NCBI RefSeq assembly: GCF_000010085.1 | Contig: NC_007712.1 | Coordinates: 3,224,001 to 3,288,000 of the forward strand | Origin: Sodalis glossinidius str. 'morsitans' | GTDB taxonomy: Bacteria > Pseudomonadota > Gammaproteobacteria > Enterobacterales > Enterobacteriaceae | DNA length: 64,000 nt | Direction of reading: 5' to 3' | Part shown: positions 10,501-19,165 of the stretch, in pieces | How the letters are laid out: each line of letters starts with the position of its first letter | Position numbering within the stretch: the first letter of the stretch is position 1 | Translations under genes and position numbers: made by a program | Notes under the pieces: model-generated | Database searches by the model: none | Seen by the model: the letters and a program-made list of their open reading frames with translations, nothing else | Told to the model about the DNA's origin: nothing

Positions 10501-10530
10501 AAAAGGCCCCGGTTTCCGGGGCTTTTCTTT
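10501..10530 (-). terminator. Rho-independent terminator beyond ogr
   Basis: Perfect 6-bp stem GCCCCG/CGGGGC, extended by one pair, around a short loop at 10506-10522. A T-rich tract follows on the plus strand and an A-run on the other side. It lies past the 3' end of ogr near the phage end, so it may work for both directions. Orientation is not certain. Confidence 0.6.
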
Positions 10531-10606
10531 TGTCGTCAACGACAGCACACAGCATCGCCTGGGCTGCCGTTTTTGCCTGATGCAGAGAGTTAAGAGAGGT
10601 TCAGGG

Positions 10607-10834
10607 TCAGCAGGTCATTGCCGTAATGTGTGCGGAGAAAAACGTTTTGGGCAGGGTAAAATCTTTCGGCAAGTCAACGGACTTCGGCGTGTTCAGCATT
10701 CTTTCCAGCGTGGTAAAGGTGCTACCGCATAACAGATTCTGGCACTGATGGTAGCTGCGCCGGGTTTCCGAACTCATTCCCTCGCTGGTGCGGGTTTTTG
10801 CCACCGCGCCGCAACGTGGACACTTGAACGCCAT
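10607..10834 (-). CDS. ogr: Ogr/Delta-type zinc-finger late activator
   Basis: 75-residue P2 Ogr-family protein, the activator of phage late promoters. The start at 10834 gives MAFKCPRCGAVAKTRTSEGM. The four zinc ligands lie in CPRC and CQNLLC, the CxxC...CxxxxC pattern of the family. No stop or frameshift is present. It is the last gene of the structural block, in its canonical place next to D. Its targets (late structural operons) are all ruined, so it would have no useful phage role now. Confidence 0.88.
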   Translation of the reverse strand: MAFKCPRCGAVAKTRTSEGMSSETRRSYHQCQNLLCGSTFTTLERMLNTPKSVDLPKDFTLPKTFFSAHITAMTC

Positions 10835-10878
10835 AAAACTTCCCACAATGACACTATTTGTTTACGGATAGTGTGTCA

Positions 10879-11837
10879 TTATGTTGACACCTTGTCAGCC
10901 AGCGCCATCTCGGCATCCCGCAGGCTGACCTCAAGCTCCAGAGCAGTGACATACCCCCGCTCGCCCAGCGTATGGACCACACGGGCAATCACCCACCCGG
11001 CGTTGTCTATGGCCGGCTTGAAGCCGCTGACGCGCGCAGGCAGCTCAGGGTAAATATCGGGTCTGCCCCGGGCCAGGGTAATGCCGAACTCCGCTGCACC
11101 GCGTTGTAGGGTGGACCATTTCGCCGCTGCCGCCCGTCGCGCCGGCAAGATAATCCCCTTCACGGCGGGAGGAGGCGTGTTTTTTCTTGTCGGACGCCCG
11201 TTTGCGCGTCAGGGTCGTTTCCGCTTTTTTGCCCACATTCAAATCCAGCCAGTAGGCACGTACGCCGGTATAGGCGTCACAGTCCGCCACCCGAAAGCTG
11301 TGCCGGTCACCGCTTGCACGGGTCAGGCTGATGGCTGGCAACAGCTTACCGCTTTGCGTTGTTCCTTGCCCTGGCACCATAAACAACAACATGCCGTTCT
11401 TGATGGTGGCAATGGCACCCAGCAGTTCAGCCATGCGGGTTAAAAAGCTGATATCACTCTCCTGAGTCTGATCGGCGTGGTCAATTTCCACGTCCTTCAG
11501 ACTGCGGCTCACGCCGGTTTGCAGGCGGTAGCGTCCGGCTATCGCGCTGACCACTGTGGCTCACTTCATCGACGGTAAATAGCCCCTTATGAACCAGCGC
11601 TTCGCCTTCCCAGCCCAGGGAGACGGAGATTTGTACGCCACGAGCAGGCAAATCTATCCCGTCGTCGGCATCGTCGAGCACCATCTCCAGCGTGTCGGCC
11701 TCAAATCCCCGGTTATCCGTCAGCGTCAGGGAGAGAAGACGGTCATTCACCGTCCCGACGCGCTTTCCGCCCATCAGCAAATCAAACGCCGGGCGGCGGG
11801 CATCCTCATTGCTGAGCAGGGTGTCGACAAATTCCAT
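10879..11837 (-). pseudogene. Phage late control/tail protein gpD, frameshifted
   Basis: P2 gpD family (tail hub, T4 gp27-like). The start at 11837 reads MEFVDTLLSNEDARRPAFDLLMGG and continues to FTVDEVSHSG. A frameshift near 11560 leads to SRSLKDVEIDHADQTQESDI and the ISFLTRMAELLGA stretch. A second shift near 11150 leads to a C-terminal piece ending in YVTALELEVSLRDAEMALADKVST. At least two frameshifts. It lies immediately upstream of ogr in the normal P2 order. The short sequence before its start (LAAMLYDKKAETVPW) is probably the tail of the gene upstream. Confidence 0.8.
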
Positions 11838-11888
11838 GGTACGGTCTCCGCTTTTTTGTCATACAGCATTGCCGCCAGGCCCTGCGCG

Positions 11889-12537
11889 GGCAATCCTGCC
11901 AGATTGTAAGAAGACCCTTGAAGGGGTGAAAACCTACCGCAAGACCTTTAGCCAGCGCGAGCTGATGATCATCTACCCGGATTTTATTGCCTACAACGCC
12001 CAGTCAGGTAAAAACGAGACCGTACCGGCCACTGCCTATGCCCTGGGGCTACGGGCAAAACTGGATGCGGAGCAGGGTTGGCACAAATCGTTATCGAATG
12101 TGGCGCTGGACGGCGTACTGGGGATTTCTGCGGACATCTGGTGGTCGTTGCAGGGCAAGGACACCGATGCCAGCGACCTCAACGCGCATCACGTCACCAC
12201 GCTTATCAAGCGTGGTGGCTTCTATACCCGTACCGCGCAGATCCTGGCGGACATGATCGCCGAGGCGCATTTTTCCTATATGGATAAAACGCTTACCCCG
12301 TTGTTGGTGAAAGATGTGGTCGACGGCATCAACCGCAAGGGGATGCAGCTGGTGACGTCGGGACGGTTGCTGGGCTTTTCCTGTTGGTATGATCCGGCCG
12401 ATAACCCGAAAGAAACCCTGCGCGAAGGGCAGGCACATATCCGTTACAAATACACGCCGGTACCGCCACTGGAGAGCATGGGACTGATCCAGACCTTCAC
12501 GGACGAATACTTCGCCGTTTTCAATCAGCTGGGGTAA
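11889..12537 (+). pseudogene. Tail sheath gpFI, 3' half only
   Basis: From about 11889 the frame reads KTLEGVKTYRKTFSQRELM and then IIYPDFIAYNAQSGKNETVP, ADIWWSLQGKDTDASDLNAH and VKDVVDGINRKGMQLVTSGR. It ends QTFTDEYFAVFNQLG at a TAA. This is the C-terminal half of the contractile tail sheath. The N-terminal half is missing, cut at the same point where the strand of the phage genes reverses. It is on the plus strand, opposite to D and ogr, as part of an inverted block. Confidence 0.82.
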
Positions 12538-12547
12538 GGAAGACATC

Positions 12548-13060
12548 ATGGGAATGCCGAAAAAGCTGTTTATGTTCGATACCTATATTAACGGCCAGAC
12601 CTATCTGGGGCTGATTGAGGAAATTACGCCACCCAAGCTGTCGTTGAAAACCGAAGACTATCAGGGGGCCGGCATGCCAGGCTCGGTAGCGGTATTGATG
12701 GGGTTTGACAGCAGCGCCCTGGATATGGAGCTGACCATGTGCGGGCTGGAAGTGAGCCTGCTGAAAACCCTGGGCGGCCCCATTGACAGCCTGCAGCTGC
12801 GCTTCGCGGGCTCCTACACGGATGCTGCCAGCAGGCAGGCCGTCGCCTGTGAAATCTAGACGCGTGGCCGCTTTACCGAGCTGGACTGGGGGGCCGCCAA
12901 GGAGGGAGAAAACACCCAGCACAAGTACACGCTGAAAAATACCTATTGTCGCATCGCCATCGAACGCGAGGATGTGCTCGAAGTCGATATGATTAACATG
13001 ATTTGGAAAGTCGGCGGCAAGGATCTGCTGGAGAGTCACCGTGCCAACATGGGTCATTGA
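12548..13060 (+). pseudogene. Tail tube gpFII with a nonsense codon
   Basis: Starts MGMPKKLFMFDTYINGQTYL, 11 bp after the FI stop. The frame carries the tail-tube family pattern (IEEITPPKLSLKTEDYQGAGMPG). An in-frame TAG interrupts it at 12857-12859 after AVACEI. The same frame then continues to its natural end at 13060 (RIAIEREDVLEVDMINMIWK). Apart from this stop the 170-residue length is normal for FII. Confidence 0.85.
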
Positions 13061-13106
13061 TACGCCAGGCACCATCCCTTTATGAAACCACAGGAAGACG
13101 CGACTT

Positions 13107-13422
13107 ATGTCTAAAATTATCCCTTTGAGTGTTGCCATCAAACGTACCAGCGGCGAAGAAATCACGGAAGTGACGATAACCGATACCCTAAAACAGGTCG
13201 GTGCGCTGCGCGGCCTGAAACTGTATGACGTGATGACCAGTGATGTGAATGCCCTGATCACGCTTCTGCCCGCGTAACACACCCACGCCTGACGGAAAAA
13301 TTATCACCATGAATGTTCAGTACTTTTCACAGTTTGCGGCGGGCGTGGCTGATTTTTTGGCACCGAACTCGGCAGCGACTGGGACGACATCGGACGATGC
13401 GTTATCCGCTGTCCCTGCGTAG
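13107..13422 (+). pseudogene. Tail protein gpE, frameshifted
   Basis: MSKIIPLSVAIKRTSGEEIT... with the typical GLKLYDVMTSDVNALITLLP core, then a TAA at 13275-13277. In another frame the reading goes on as PRNTPTPDGK to a TAG at 13420-13422. P2 makes E and E+E' by a programmed -1 shift further downstream. The break seen here lies inside E, after LLP, so it looks like damage. Follows FII and precedes T as in P2. Confidence 0.65.
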
Positions 13423-13428
13423 AAACTG

Positions 13429-14520
13429 ATGAGCTTATTGCCGAAGGAGAAGAAAAAACTCCAGGCGGTGGCCGCCCAGCTGTACCGTCACGGCATTTCC
13501 ATCCGTCAGAGCGATAACGCTACCGCGCAGCTCACCCGCCGCACTGAAAGCTATAACCGCCAGCTGGTCGCGCAGCAGCGCCATTTAAGTGCCCTGACGC
13601 GCATGCAGGCCAGCTATGCCCGCGCCAAAGAGACGCGCGGCAAGCTCGCGGGCAGAGGGGCCGACGCCATGGCGGCGGGTGGGGGCGAGCTGTATGCCTC
13701 ACAACGCCTGCTGGCCCCTGGACGGGATTTTGATGCCGGCATGTCCAGCGTGCAGGCGTTGACCCGCCTGGGCTACTTGGATGCGGGGCAGATGGATCGC
13801 GTGTCCGACGTCCTGACCGGTGCGTTTACCCGTACCAATACCGATTTACGCCAGCTGGGGGAAACCATGACCTATGCGGGCCCGATGGCGGCGGATCTGG
13901 GCGTCAGTCTGGAAAGCATGGCGGCCATGGCGGAGATCCTCAAGGAGGCCAGGCAGGCGCTGCGCACGTTTGACCAACCCAGCCAGGCGCGCCTGAAAAA
14001 AGATTTGTTTGGCGAAGAGGCCATGGTGGGCATGGGCGCGGTGATGGAGGCCGCCGTTAACGGCAAGTATGACGCCCTGTTTAACGCCCTGATGCACGCG
14101 GGCGGCGAAACTGGGCGCATTGCGCAACCGCGGGGCGCTGCTGGCAATGCCCTGCAGATGGGCCTGTCACGGGGTGCGGCCAGGGCCGGACGGGGGCAGC
14201 GCTGGCCGTGTTGGGCAATGGGCTCAGGACGCTGGCCACTTCGGGCTTTGGTATGTTGTGCAATGTTGCCAGAGCGGGGGTTACCCTGCTGGTTGCGGCA
14301 CTGGTGGCCGCGGGCGTACTGATTTGGACGTATTGGGAACCCCTTAAGGCGTTTTTCTCCGGTTTTTTCACCGGCCTGAGCAGGACTGGCACCACTGAAA
14401 GAGGCGTTTATGGCGGTCTTTACGCCTCTGGCCCCGGTCTTTGACGGTATTGGTCACTCTATCAGCCAGGTGTGGGACTGGTCTACGCGTCTTCTGACGC
14501 CGGTGGCGTCCTCAAAAGCC
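13429..14520 (+). pseudogene. Tape measure protein gpT, deleted and frameshifted
   Basis: Begins near 13429 within the N-terminal coiled-coil part (LTRRTESYNRQLVAQQRHLS). It continues through GRDFDAGMSSVQALTRLGYL, and the frame changes near 14190 to AVLGNGLRTLATSGFGMLCN plus a hydrophobic segment. A last shift gives PLAPVFDGIGHSISQVWDWS near 14500. P2 T is over 800 residues; under 370 codons remain, so large internal deletions occurred. Its 3' edge is the right end of the inverted tail block. Confidence 0.75.
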
Positions 14521-14775
14521 TCCCTCGAAAAATGCACCAGTGCTCAAACGCGGCGGCACCGACGTTGTAGCTAAAGGAGACCAGCACCGCCCGCTGGTAA
14601 TCGCTCATCGGTACGCTGACGGCACGGTCAACCACACGGGAAAACGTTGCCCAGTCGCGCTCCAGTAAGGCCCGGCACTCGGCGGCGCGTTTTCGTCCCG
14701 CCGGTGTGCGTTTCGTCGTCTTGCTGGCCGGTGTCGACTCAGCGGCTTTTTTCAACTGGCGATCAAGCACTTCGA
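14521..14775 (-). pseudogene. Phage lysozyme (endolysin) fragment
   Basis: On the minus strand: RKRAAECRALLERDWATFSR, VVDRAVSVPMSDYQRAVLVS and FSYNVGAAAFE. This is the family pattern of lambdoid/P2 endolysins of the T4-lysozyme fold, including the conserved SFxYNVG motif. The catalytic N-terminus (E-x8-D-x5-T) is missing. After GAAAFE the frame runs into unrelated residues at the inversion joint. Confidence 0.6.
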
Positions 14776-15285
14776 TATCCCGCTTGACCTCGATTACCGC
14801 TGTGCAGGCGCAAGGCCTGTTGCAGCAGTGACAATGCCTCGGCGCTGTCCCCGTCGGCGGCCCTGTTTCTCAGGGTGTACGCCAGCGTTTTAAGCAGGGA
14901 GGTAAGGGCGTCATACACCAAGGCGTCGAGGTGGGCATATTTGCCTTTGGCGACAATCTTGCCGTCTTCATCGCGTTGAGTCAGGGTGATCCCCTTCATG
15001 ATGCGCTGTGGCGCGTCCTCACGCAGGTGCTGTAACCAGCCCTTCTTGGTGTCCTGCAGCAGCGGATGTTTGGCCCGGTCCGACTTCGCGGCGCGAGAAG
15101 TGCCGTTGAAGCCCACCATCAGCCGGTCATTCGCCTCCTGGCGGGCGATCTGGTCGCTTATCATCTGATGAAACTGCGGGTGGCCGCTCCAGGCATCAAT
15201 CTGCGTATACGACAGGAAGGTATCGAAATTGGTTTGCTCACAGCGGTAGCGGTGCGCCGTCAGGGTATGCAGTGAGACTGGCTCA
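14776..15285 (-). pseudogene. Major capsid gpN N-terminal fragment fused to another phage fragment
   Basis: Upstream of 15164 the minus strand reads HRYRCEQTNFDTFLSYTQID then AWSGHPQFHQMISDQIARQE and MVGFNGTSRAAKSDR. These are the N-terminal signatures of P2 gpN capsid protein. After APQRIM the reading changes to KGITLTQRDEDGKIVAKGKY and ALSLLQQALRLHSG, which belongs to a different, unidentified phage head or tail-completion gene. A deletion has therefore joined two genes. gpO, normally between N and P, is absent. Confidence 0.6.
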
Positions 15286-15296
15286 CGGCGATCGCT

Positions 15297-15309
15297 GGGG
15301 GGGGGGGGG
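15297..15309. repeat. G13 homopolymer at a deletion joint
   Basis: Thirteen consecutive G on the plus strand, between the N fragment (minus) and the P fragment (plus), exactly where gpO and the 5' half of P are missing. Confidence 0.9.
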
Positions 15310-15865
15310 AGATAACCTCTGGCGACAACGTGTGACCCTGCGCGATGCCATCGACCAGGGGTATGATCGCGTTGATATCAATGCGTTGATGGCCGAGTAC
15401 AGACCGGACGAATTTGCCAATCTGTTTATGTGTGAATTTGTGCGCAGGGGCGAATCCGCGTTCGACTATGATGCACTGCTGCGCTGCGCCGTCGATGGCT
15501 ACAACAAAAACGTCTGGCCAGACTGGCAACCCTTCGCGCCGCGCCCGCTGGGCGATCGCCCGGTATGGCTGGGGTACGATCCGACCGGCAGCGGCGGCAA
15601 GGGGGATAGCGGAGGTCTGGTGGTGCTGGCTCCGCCACAGGTCGCCGGCGGCACCTTTCGTATCGTGGAGCGCCAGCAGTTACGCGGCCTGGAGTTTGAG
15701 CAGCAGGCAGAAGCCATCCGGCTGATAACCCGGCGCTATCAGGTCCAGTTTATCGGTATTGACGGTACCGGTGCCGGTGAAGCGGTCTGGTCACTGGTGC
15801 GTAAGTTCTTTCCGGCGGCCCAGTGCCTGCAGTATTCCCCGGCACTGAAGCGGGCACTGGTATGA
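15310..15865 (+). pseudogene. Large terminase gpP, C-terminal part
   Basis: From DNLWRQRVTLRDAIDQGYDR onward this matches the C-terminal nuclease half of P2 gpP. It includes LGYDPTGSGGKGDSGGLVVL (metal-binding Asp of the nuclease) and FIGIDGTGAGEAVW. The ATPase half is missing and the frame ends early after SPALKRALV. The gene lies upstream of Q in the same direction, as in P2. Confidence 0.75.
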
Positions 15866-16749
15866 GCCGCCCATCAGCTTTGACGGACTGGCGCGGGCAT
15901 TTTCCTCGGCGGTCTATCACCAGTCGCCGCTGTTTTTTAAATGCAATGTGATCATAAGCTGCGTTGAGCCACACCTGCTGCTGACGCATGATGATATGAA
16001 AGCGCTTGTGCTGGATTTTCTGGTGTTTGGCAATGCCTATCTGGAAGCCAGGCGTAACCGGCTGGGACAGGTAATCCGGTTAATCCGCACGCCCGCCAAA
16101 TATATGCGGCGCGGTGAGCAGGCAGGGCGCTACTGGTTTGTGAAAAGCTGGATGGAAGAGCATGAGTTTGCCCCCGACAGCGTATTTCATCTGATGAACC
16201 CGGATATTCATCAGGAAATTTACGGGCTACCGGAATATCTGGCAGGACTGGTGTCCGCCAGCCTGAGTCAGGTGGCCACGCTGTTTCGTACCCGCTTCTT
16301 TGAGAACGGCAGCCATGCCGGAGTGCTGGTCCATTTGACGGACGCGCTGGCAGATCCGGAAGGGGCCAAAAAACTGGAGCAGGCCCTGAGCAGTGCCCGT
16401 GGCAACGGGGCCTTCAGGAATGTGTTTTTACATACGGTAGCGGTTCAAAGGACGGCATCCAGATAAAACCTTTTAGCCAGATTGCAGCCAAAGATGAATT
16501 TATGAACATCAAGGACGCGACGCGCGACGATATGCTGGCCATGCATCGCGTCCCGCCGCAGCTGATGGGGATTATCCCCAACAGCAGCAGTAATTTCGGG
16601 ACGTAGAGAAGGCAGCGAAGGTCTTTGCCATCAATGAACTGACACCGGTGATGGAAAGCCTGCTCTCCCTCAATGGCTGGCTGGGGCAGGAGGTTATCCG
16701 CTTTAAGTCTTATGCCCTGCTGGATGCGCTGGGAGCAAGTAAGACTTAA
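15866..16749 (+). pseudogene. Portal protein gpQ, frameshifted
   Basis: PPISFDGLARAFSSAVYHQSP, FLVFGNAYLEARRNRLGQVI and HLMNPDIHQEIYGLPEYLAG are portal signatures. The frame breaks near 16440 after FLHTV, resumes as KDGIQIKPFSQIAAKDEFMN and RVPPQLMGIIPNSSSNFG, then hits a TAG at 16604 with another shift. It ends LNGWLGQEVIRFKSYALLDA at the TAA of 16747-16749. At least two frameshifts and an N-terminal deletion. Its stop lies 11 bp from the convergent phosphoesterase gene. Confidence 0.78.
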
Positions 16750-16760
16750 TAATCAGACGC

Positions 16761-18083
16761 TCATAACTCATGCCAAATCACTTTGGTGGTTAGCGTCAAG
16801 GCATCCCCTCTATTGAGAACCACCTCTTTGTTATCGTAATAGACGTGTGTCTGATAGCCTGCGTTCGTGGCAATTTTTATTATTTTGTTTTCTTCTACAA
16901 CTGAAGGAATAAAAATTTTAGATGCCCATCCGCCATCATACATCTTAATGATTATATGATTTTGTTCATTTAATGCGTTGCGCAACGCCTCTTCGGTTAT
17001 ATCTTTTCCATTAATTATGGGAAAAGTATGGAATGATTTTTCATCTAAATAATCAATGATTTCATGCCGTAATTCATCAATTTTAAGCCAGGTTTTTTGA
17101 TCATATATTTTATCAATTTTGTAATAATTTTGTTCTTTAACGGTATTGTTGCCATCAGGCATATCGTTAAGATATTTTTTGTTCATTAATATTGACGCAT
17201 TGGTCAACAGGTCATTTCGGTCATTTCTCTCTAATTCAGTTAGCTCTCTAGCCAAAACCGATAATTGAGGGAGATTGATAGTCTGGTCATATTGGTCTAA
17301 TCTCTTGTTGTTAAAGAAATCCCATGCTTCAAAAACTAGTGATTCACGACTTGTTTTTATTAACCAACCAGGACCATCTGATTTAACTCCATTTTCTCCT
17401 TTCGTCAAACTTGGAATTTCAACCAGTGTACCAAAAGGGCGTTGAATAAATTCAATTACTCCAAAACCATTATGTATATGGCCGTTCAGCATGATGATTT
17501 GCGGATATTCGTTGAATAATTCCTTTAGGATTTCATCCTGATCGCCGAAACCACCAAAGAGGCCTGCTCTCCAATGAGAGGAGTTAAATGGTTGATGTGT
17601 GACAACAAAAATTGGTTTATGGATGTCGCTATTTTCAGCTAACTTTTCTTTTAGCCATCTTATTGAATTATCATTCAAATACATTTTATCTTTAAGACCG
17701 AGATCGGTATTCAAGCATAAAACATGATATTCATTAAACCAAGCATCAATACACATCATATTATCATAGTATTTAATGCCAAATTTATCTAAATGTTTGT
17801 GATATAAACCAACCAAATCCGGGTCTAAAGATTGATCTGGTTTAGCTCCTGTTCTCACATCGTGATTACCCAACATAAGCATCATGTGATTATGAAAATC
17901 ACTTGGGAAACAATTTGTTATAATTGAAAGAGCCTTTTCTCTATCTCTATGATAATCACCAATATCACCGGCCATAATTAATGCTGTGGCTCCATTATTT
18001 ACCATATTTTTCAATGACACCTCAAGTATATCATTCTCACGCTTACCATTCTGGTGTATATCACTAATTACGCCAATAATCAT
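16761..18083 (-). CDS. Calcineurin-type metallophosphoesterase with a novel C-terminal region (phage accessory gene)
   Basis: Intact 440-residue protein with a good ribosome binding site (AAAGGA, 9 bases before ATG). The N-terminal ~250 residues carry every metal ligand of the metallophosphoesterase fold: Asp8 and His10 (ISDIH), Asp40 (AGDIGD), Asn73-His74 (LGNHD), His163 (THQPF), His202 and His204 (NGHIH). Residues ~260-440 resemble no domain I recognise; they are charged, end in a beta-rich stretch and contain no membrane helix. Base composition is strikingly AT-rich against the GC-rich neighbours, a sign of separate acquisition. It sits between portal Q and the replication gene, the position where P2 carries tin and old. 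It is the only large intact gene among dead phage genes. A role as an anti-phage or other lysogenic accessory gene is inference; the substrate is unknown. Confidence 0.85.
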   Translation of the reverse strand: MIIGVISDIHQNGKRENDILEVSLKNMVNNGATALIMAGDIGDYHRDREKALSIITNCFPSDFHNHMMLMLGNHDVRTGAKPDQSLDPDLVGLYHKHLDKFGIKYYDNMMCIDAWFNEYHVLCLNTDLGLKDKMYLNDNSIRWLKEKLAENSDIHKPIFVVTHQPFNSSHWRAGLFGGFGDQDEILKELFNEYPQIIMLNGHIHNGFGVIEFIQRPFGTLVEIPSLTKGENGVKSDGPGWLIKTSRESLVFEAWDFFNNKRLDQYDQTINLPQLSVLARELTELERNDRNDLLTNASILMNKKYLNDMPDGNNTVKEQNYYKIDKIYDQKTWLKIDELRHEIIDYLDEKSFHTFPIINGKDITEEALRNALNEQNHIIIKMYDGGWASKIFIPSVVEENKIIKIATNAGYQTHVYYDNKEVVLNRGDALTLTTKVIWHEL

Positions 18084-18728
18084 ATCACATATCCTTTACT
18101 ATAAATTACATTTAACTTTTATGAGTGTGTCTAACAACGATAATAATTATTATAACTATCAATATATATTATTTATGATTTTTATTAAATTAATTTAATG
18201 TTTATTGATAGAAGGTTGAAACAATAAGGGGAAATCTCAGAAAACGACAAATAAAGCATGTTAAGACGATTTCAGAGATCGAACCCTGATCTTGTCTAAA
18301 ACGTCTGGCCCGCACCAAAAATTCACTCAAACAAAAATAGCCATTCTCGTTAACCCCTGAACAGCCCACCAAGCAAGGCACATGTAAAAACACGATAACC
18401 TCCCGCCAATGAAAATTTAACGCCGTGCAGTGCCGCGGCGGCGTATTTTTTCGCCTTTTTCGTCGGTAAGTGCACGCAGGGTTTCTTGCCGCCAAAACCC
18501 CTCAGCGCGCAAAAAGGGGGCTTTTTTGTGCACCTATGCAGAGGGGGAGACGCCGCGCCAGTACTGGCCCGAGACGGGTTTTCGGGGGTGGTAAAAATTG
18601 TGCACTTTTGTGCAGCCAGAAATCACGATGGCAGCGGACTGGAAACGACGAGTGATTTTAGTTATCCGCAAGCCTTTTCAGTACCTCAGCATGCTGCATC
18701 CTGCAGCGTTTGAAAGCCTCTTCAAAAG
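18084..18728. other. Non-coding region including the expected cos interval
   Basis: About 640 bp without a supported gene. The first 120 bp are very AT-rich and should hold the phosphoesterase promoter. From about 18420 the sequence is GC-rich with runs such as CCAAAACCCC and AGGGGGCTTTTTT (18494-18530), which could fold as a weak terminator. Near 18540 lies GAGGGGGAGACGCCGCGCC. P2 has its cos site between Q and the replication side, so cos may lie here, but I cannot identify the core with certainty. Confidence 0.4.
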
Positions 18729-19067
18729 TCATTCCCTTCTAGCCGGAAACCTCGTTGACGCTTGTAAAATCGGCCCTAGGTATGGCAGCGTGTGCCGTCT
18801 GAGAGAGGCACGCCAATCCGAGCTTTTTAGCCAAGGCAACTTCAGCACAGGCACCCGCACTGTCCTGCCAGCCGTCCAGCAGGTAAATTCCGTCGGTGCA
18901 TTGCAACATGGCCAGGCCGATGCGCATGCAGTCAGCCTCGGAAAGACCATCCGGTAGCATGGTGGGATTGAGTGGAATAGCGCCCTGAGCGGATAGCCGG
19001 CCAGGGAAAAAGTTGTCCGGTTGAAATCGGGTTTTCCGGTCATAGGACCGGCAATGTAAATTCGCAT
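18729..19067 (-). pseudogene. DUF4406 phage protein, frameshifted
   Basis: Start at 19067 reads MRIYIAGPMTGKPDFNRTTF, the hallmark of the DUF4406 (nucleoside-deoxyribosyltransferase-like) family. The frame then shifts near 19005 to FPGRLSAQGAIPLNPTMLPD, ADCMRIGLAMLQCTDGIYLL and GACAEVALAKKLGL. A few residues near the shift are also missing. Commonly found among early genes of phages in this group. Confidence 0.72.
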
Positions 19068-19165
19068 GATGACCTCTTAATAAGTATTGAATGGGCGTTC
19101 GGTTTAACAGGAAATGTTGGTTTAAAGGAACGCACGGCAAGGCGTCGTAAATGGCTCCCCAGGGC

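Noticed and set aside
13260..13430. Programmed E/E' frameshift as in phage P2
   Set aside because: I found no clear T-run slippery site at the expected place. The break lies inside E itself, so damage is the simpler reading.
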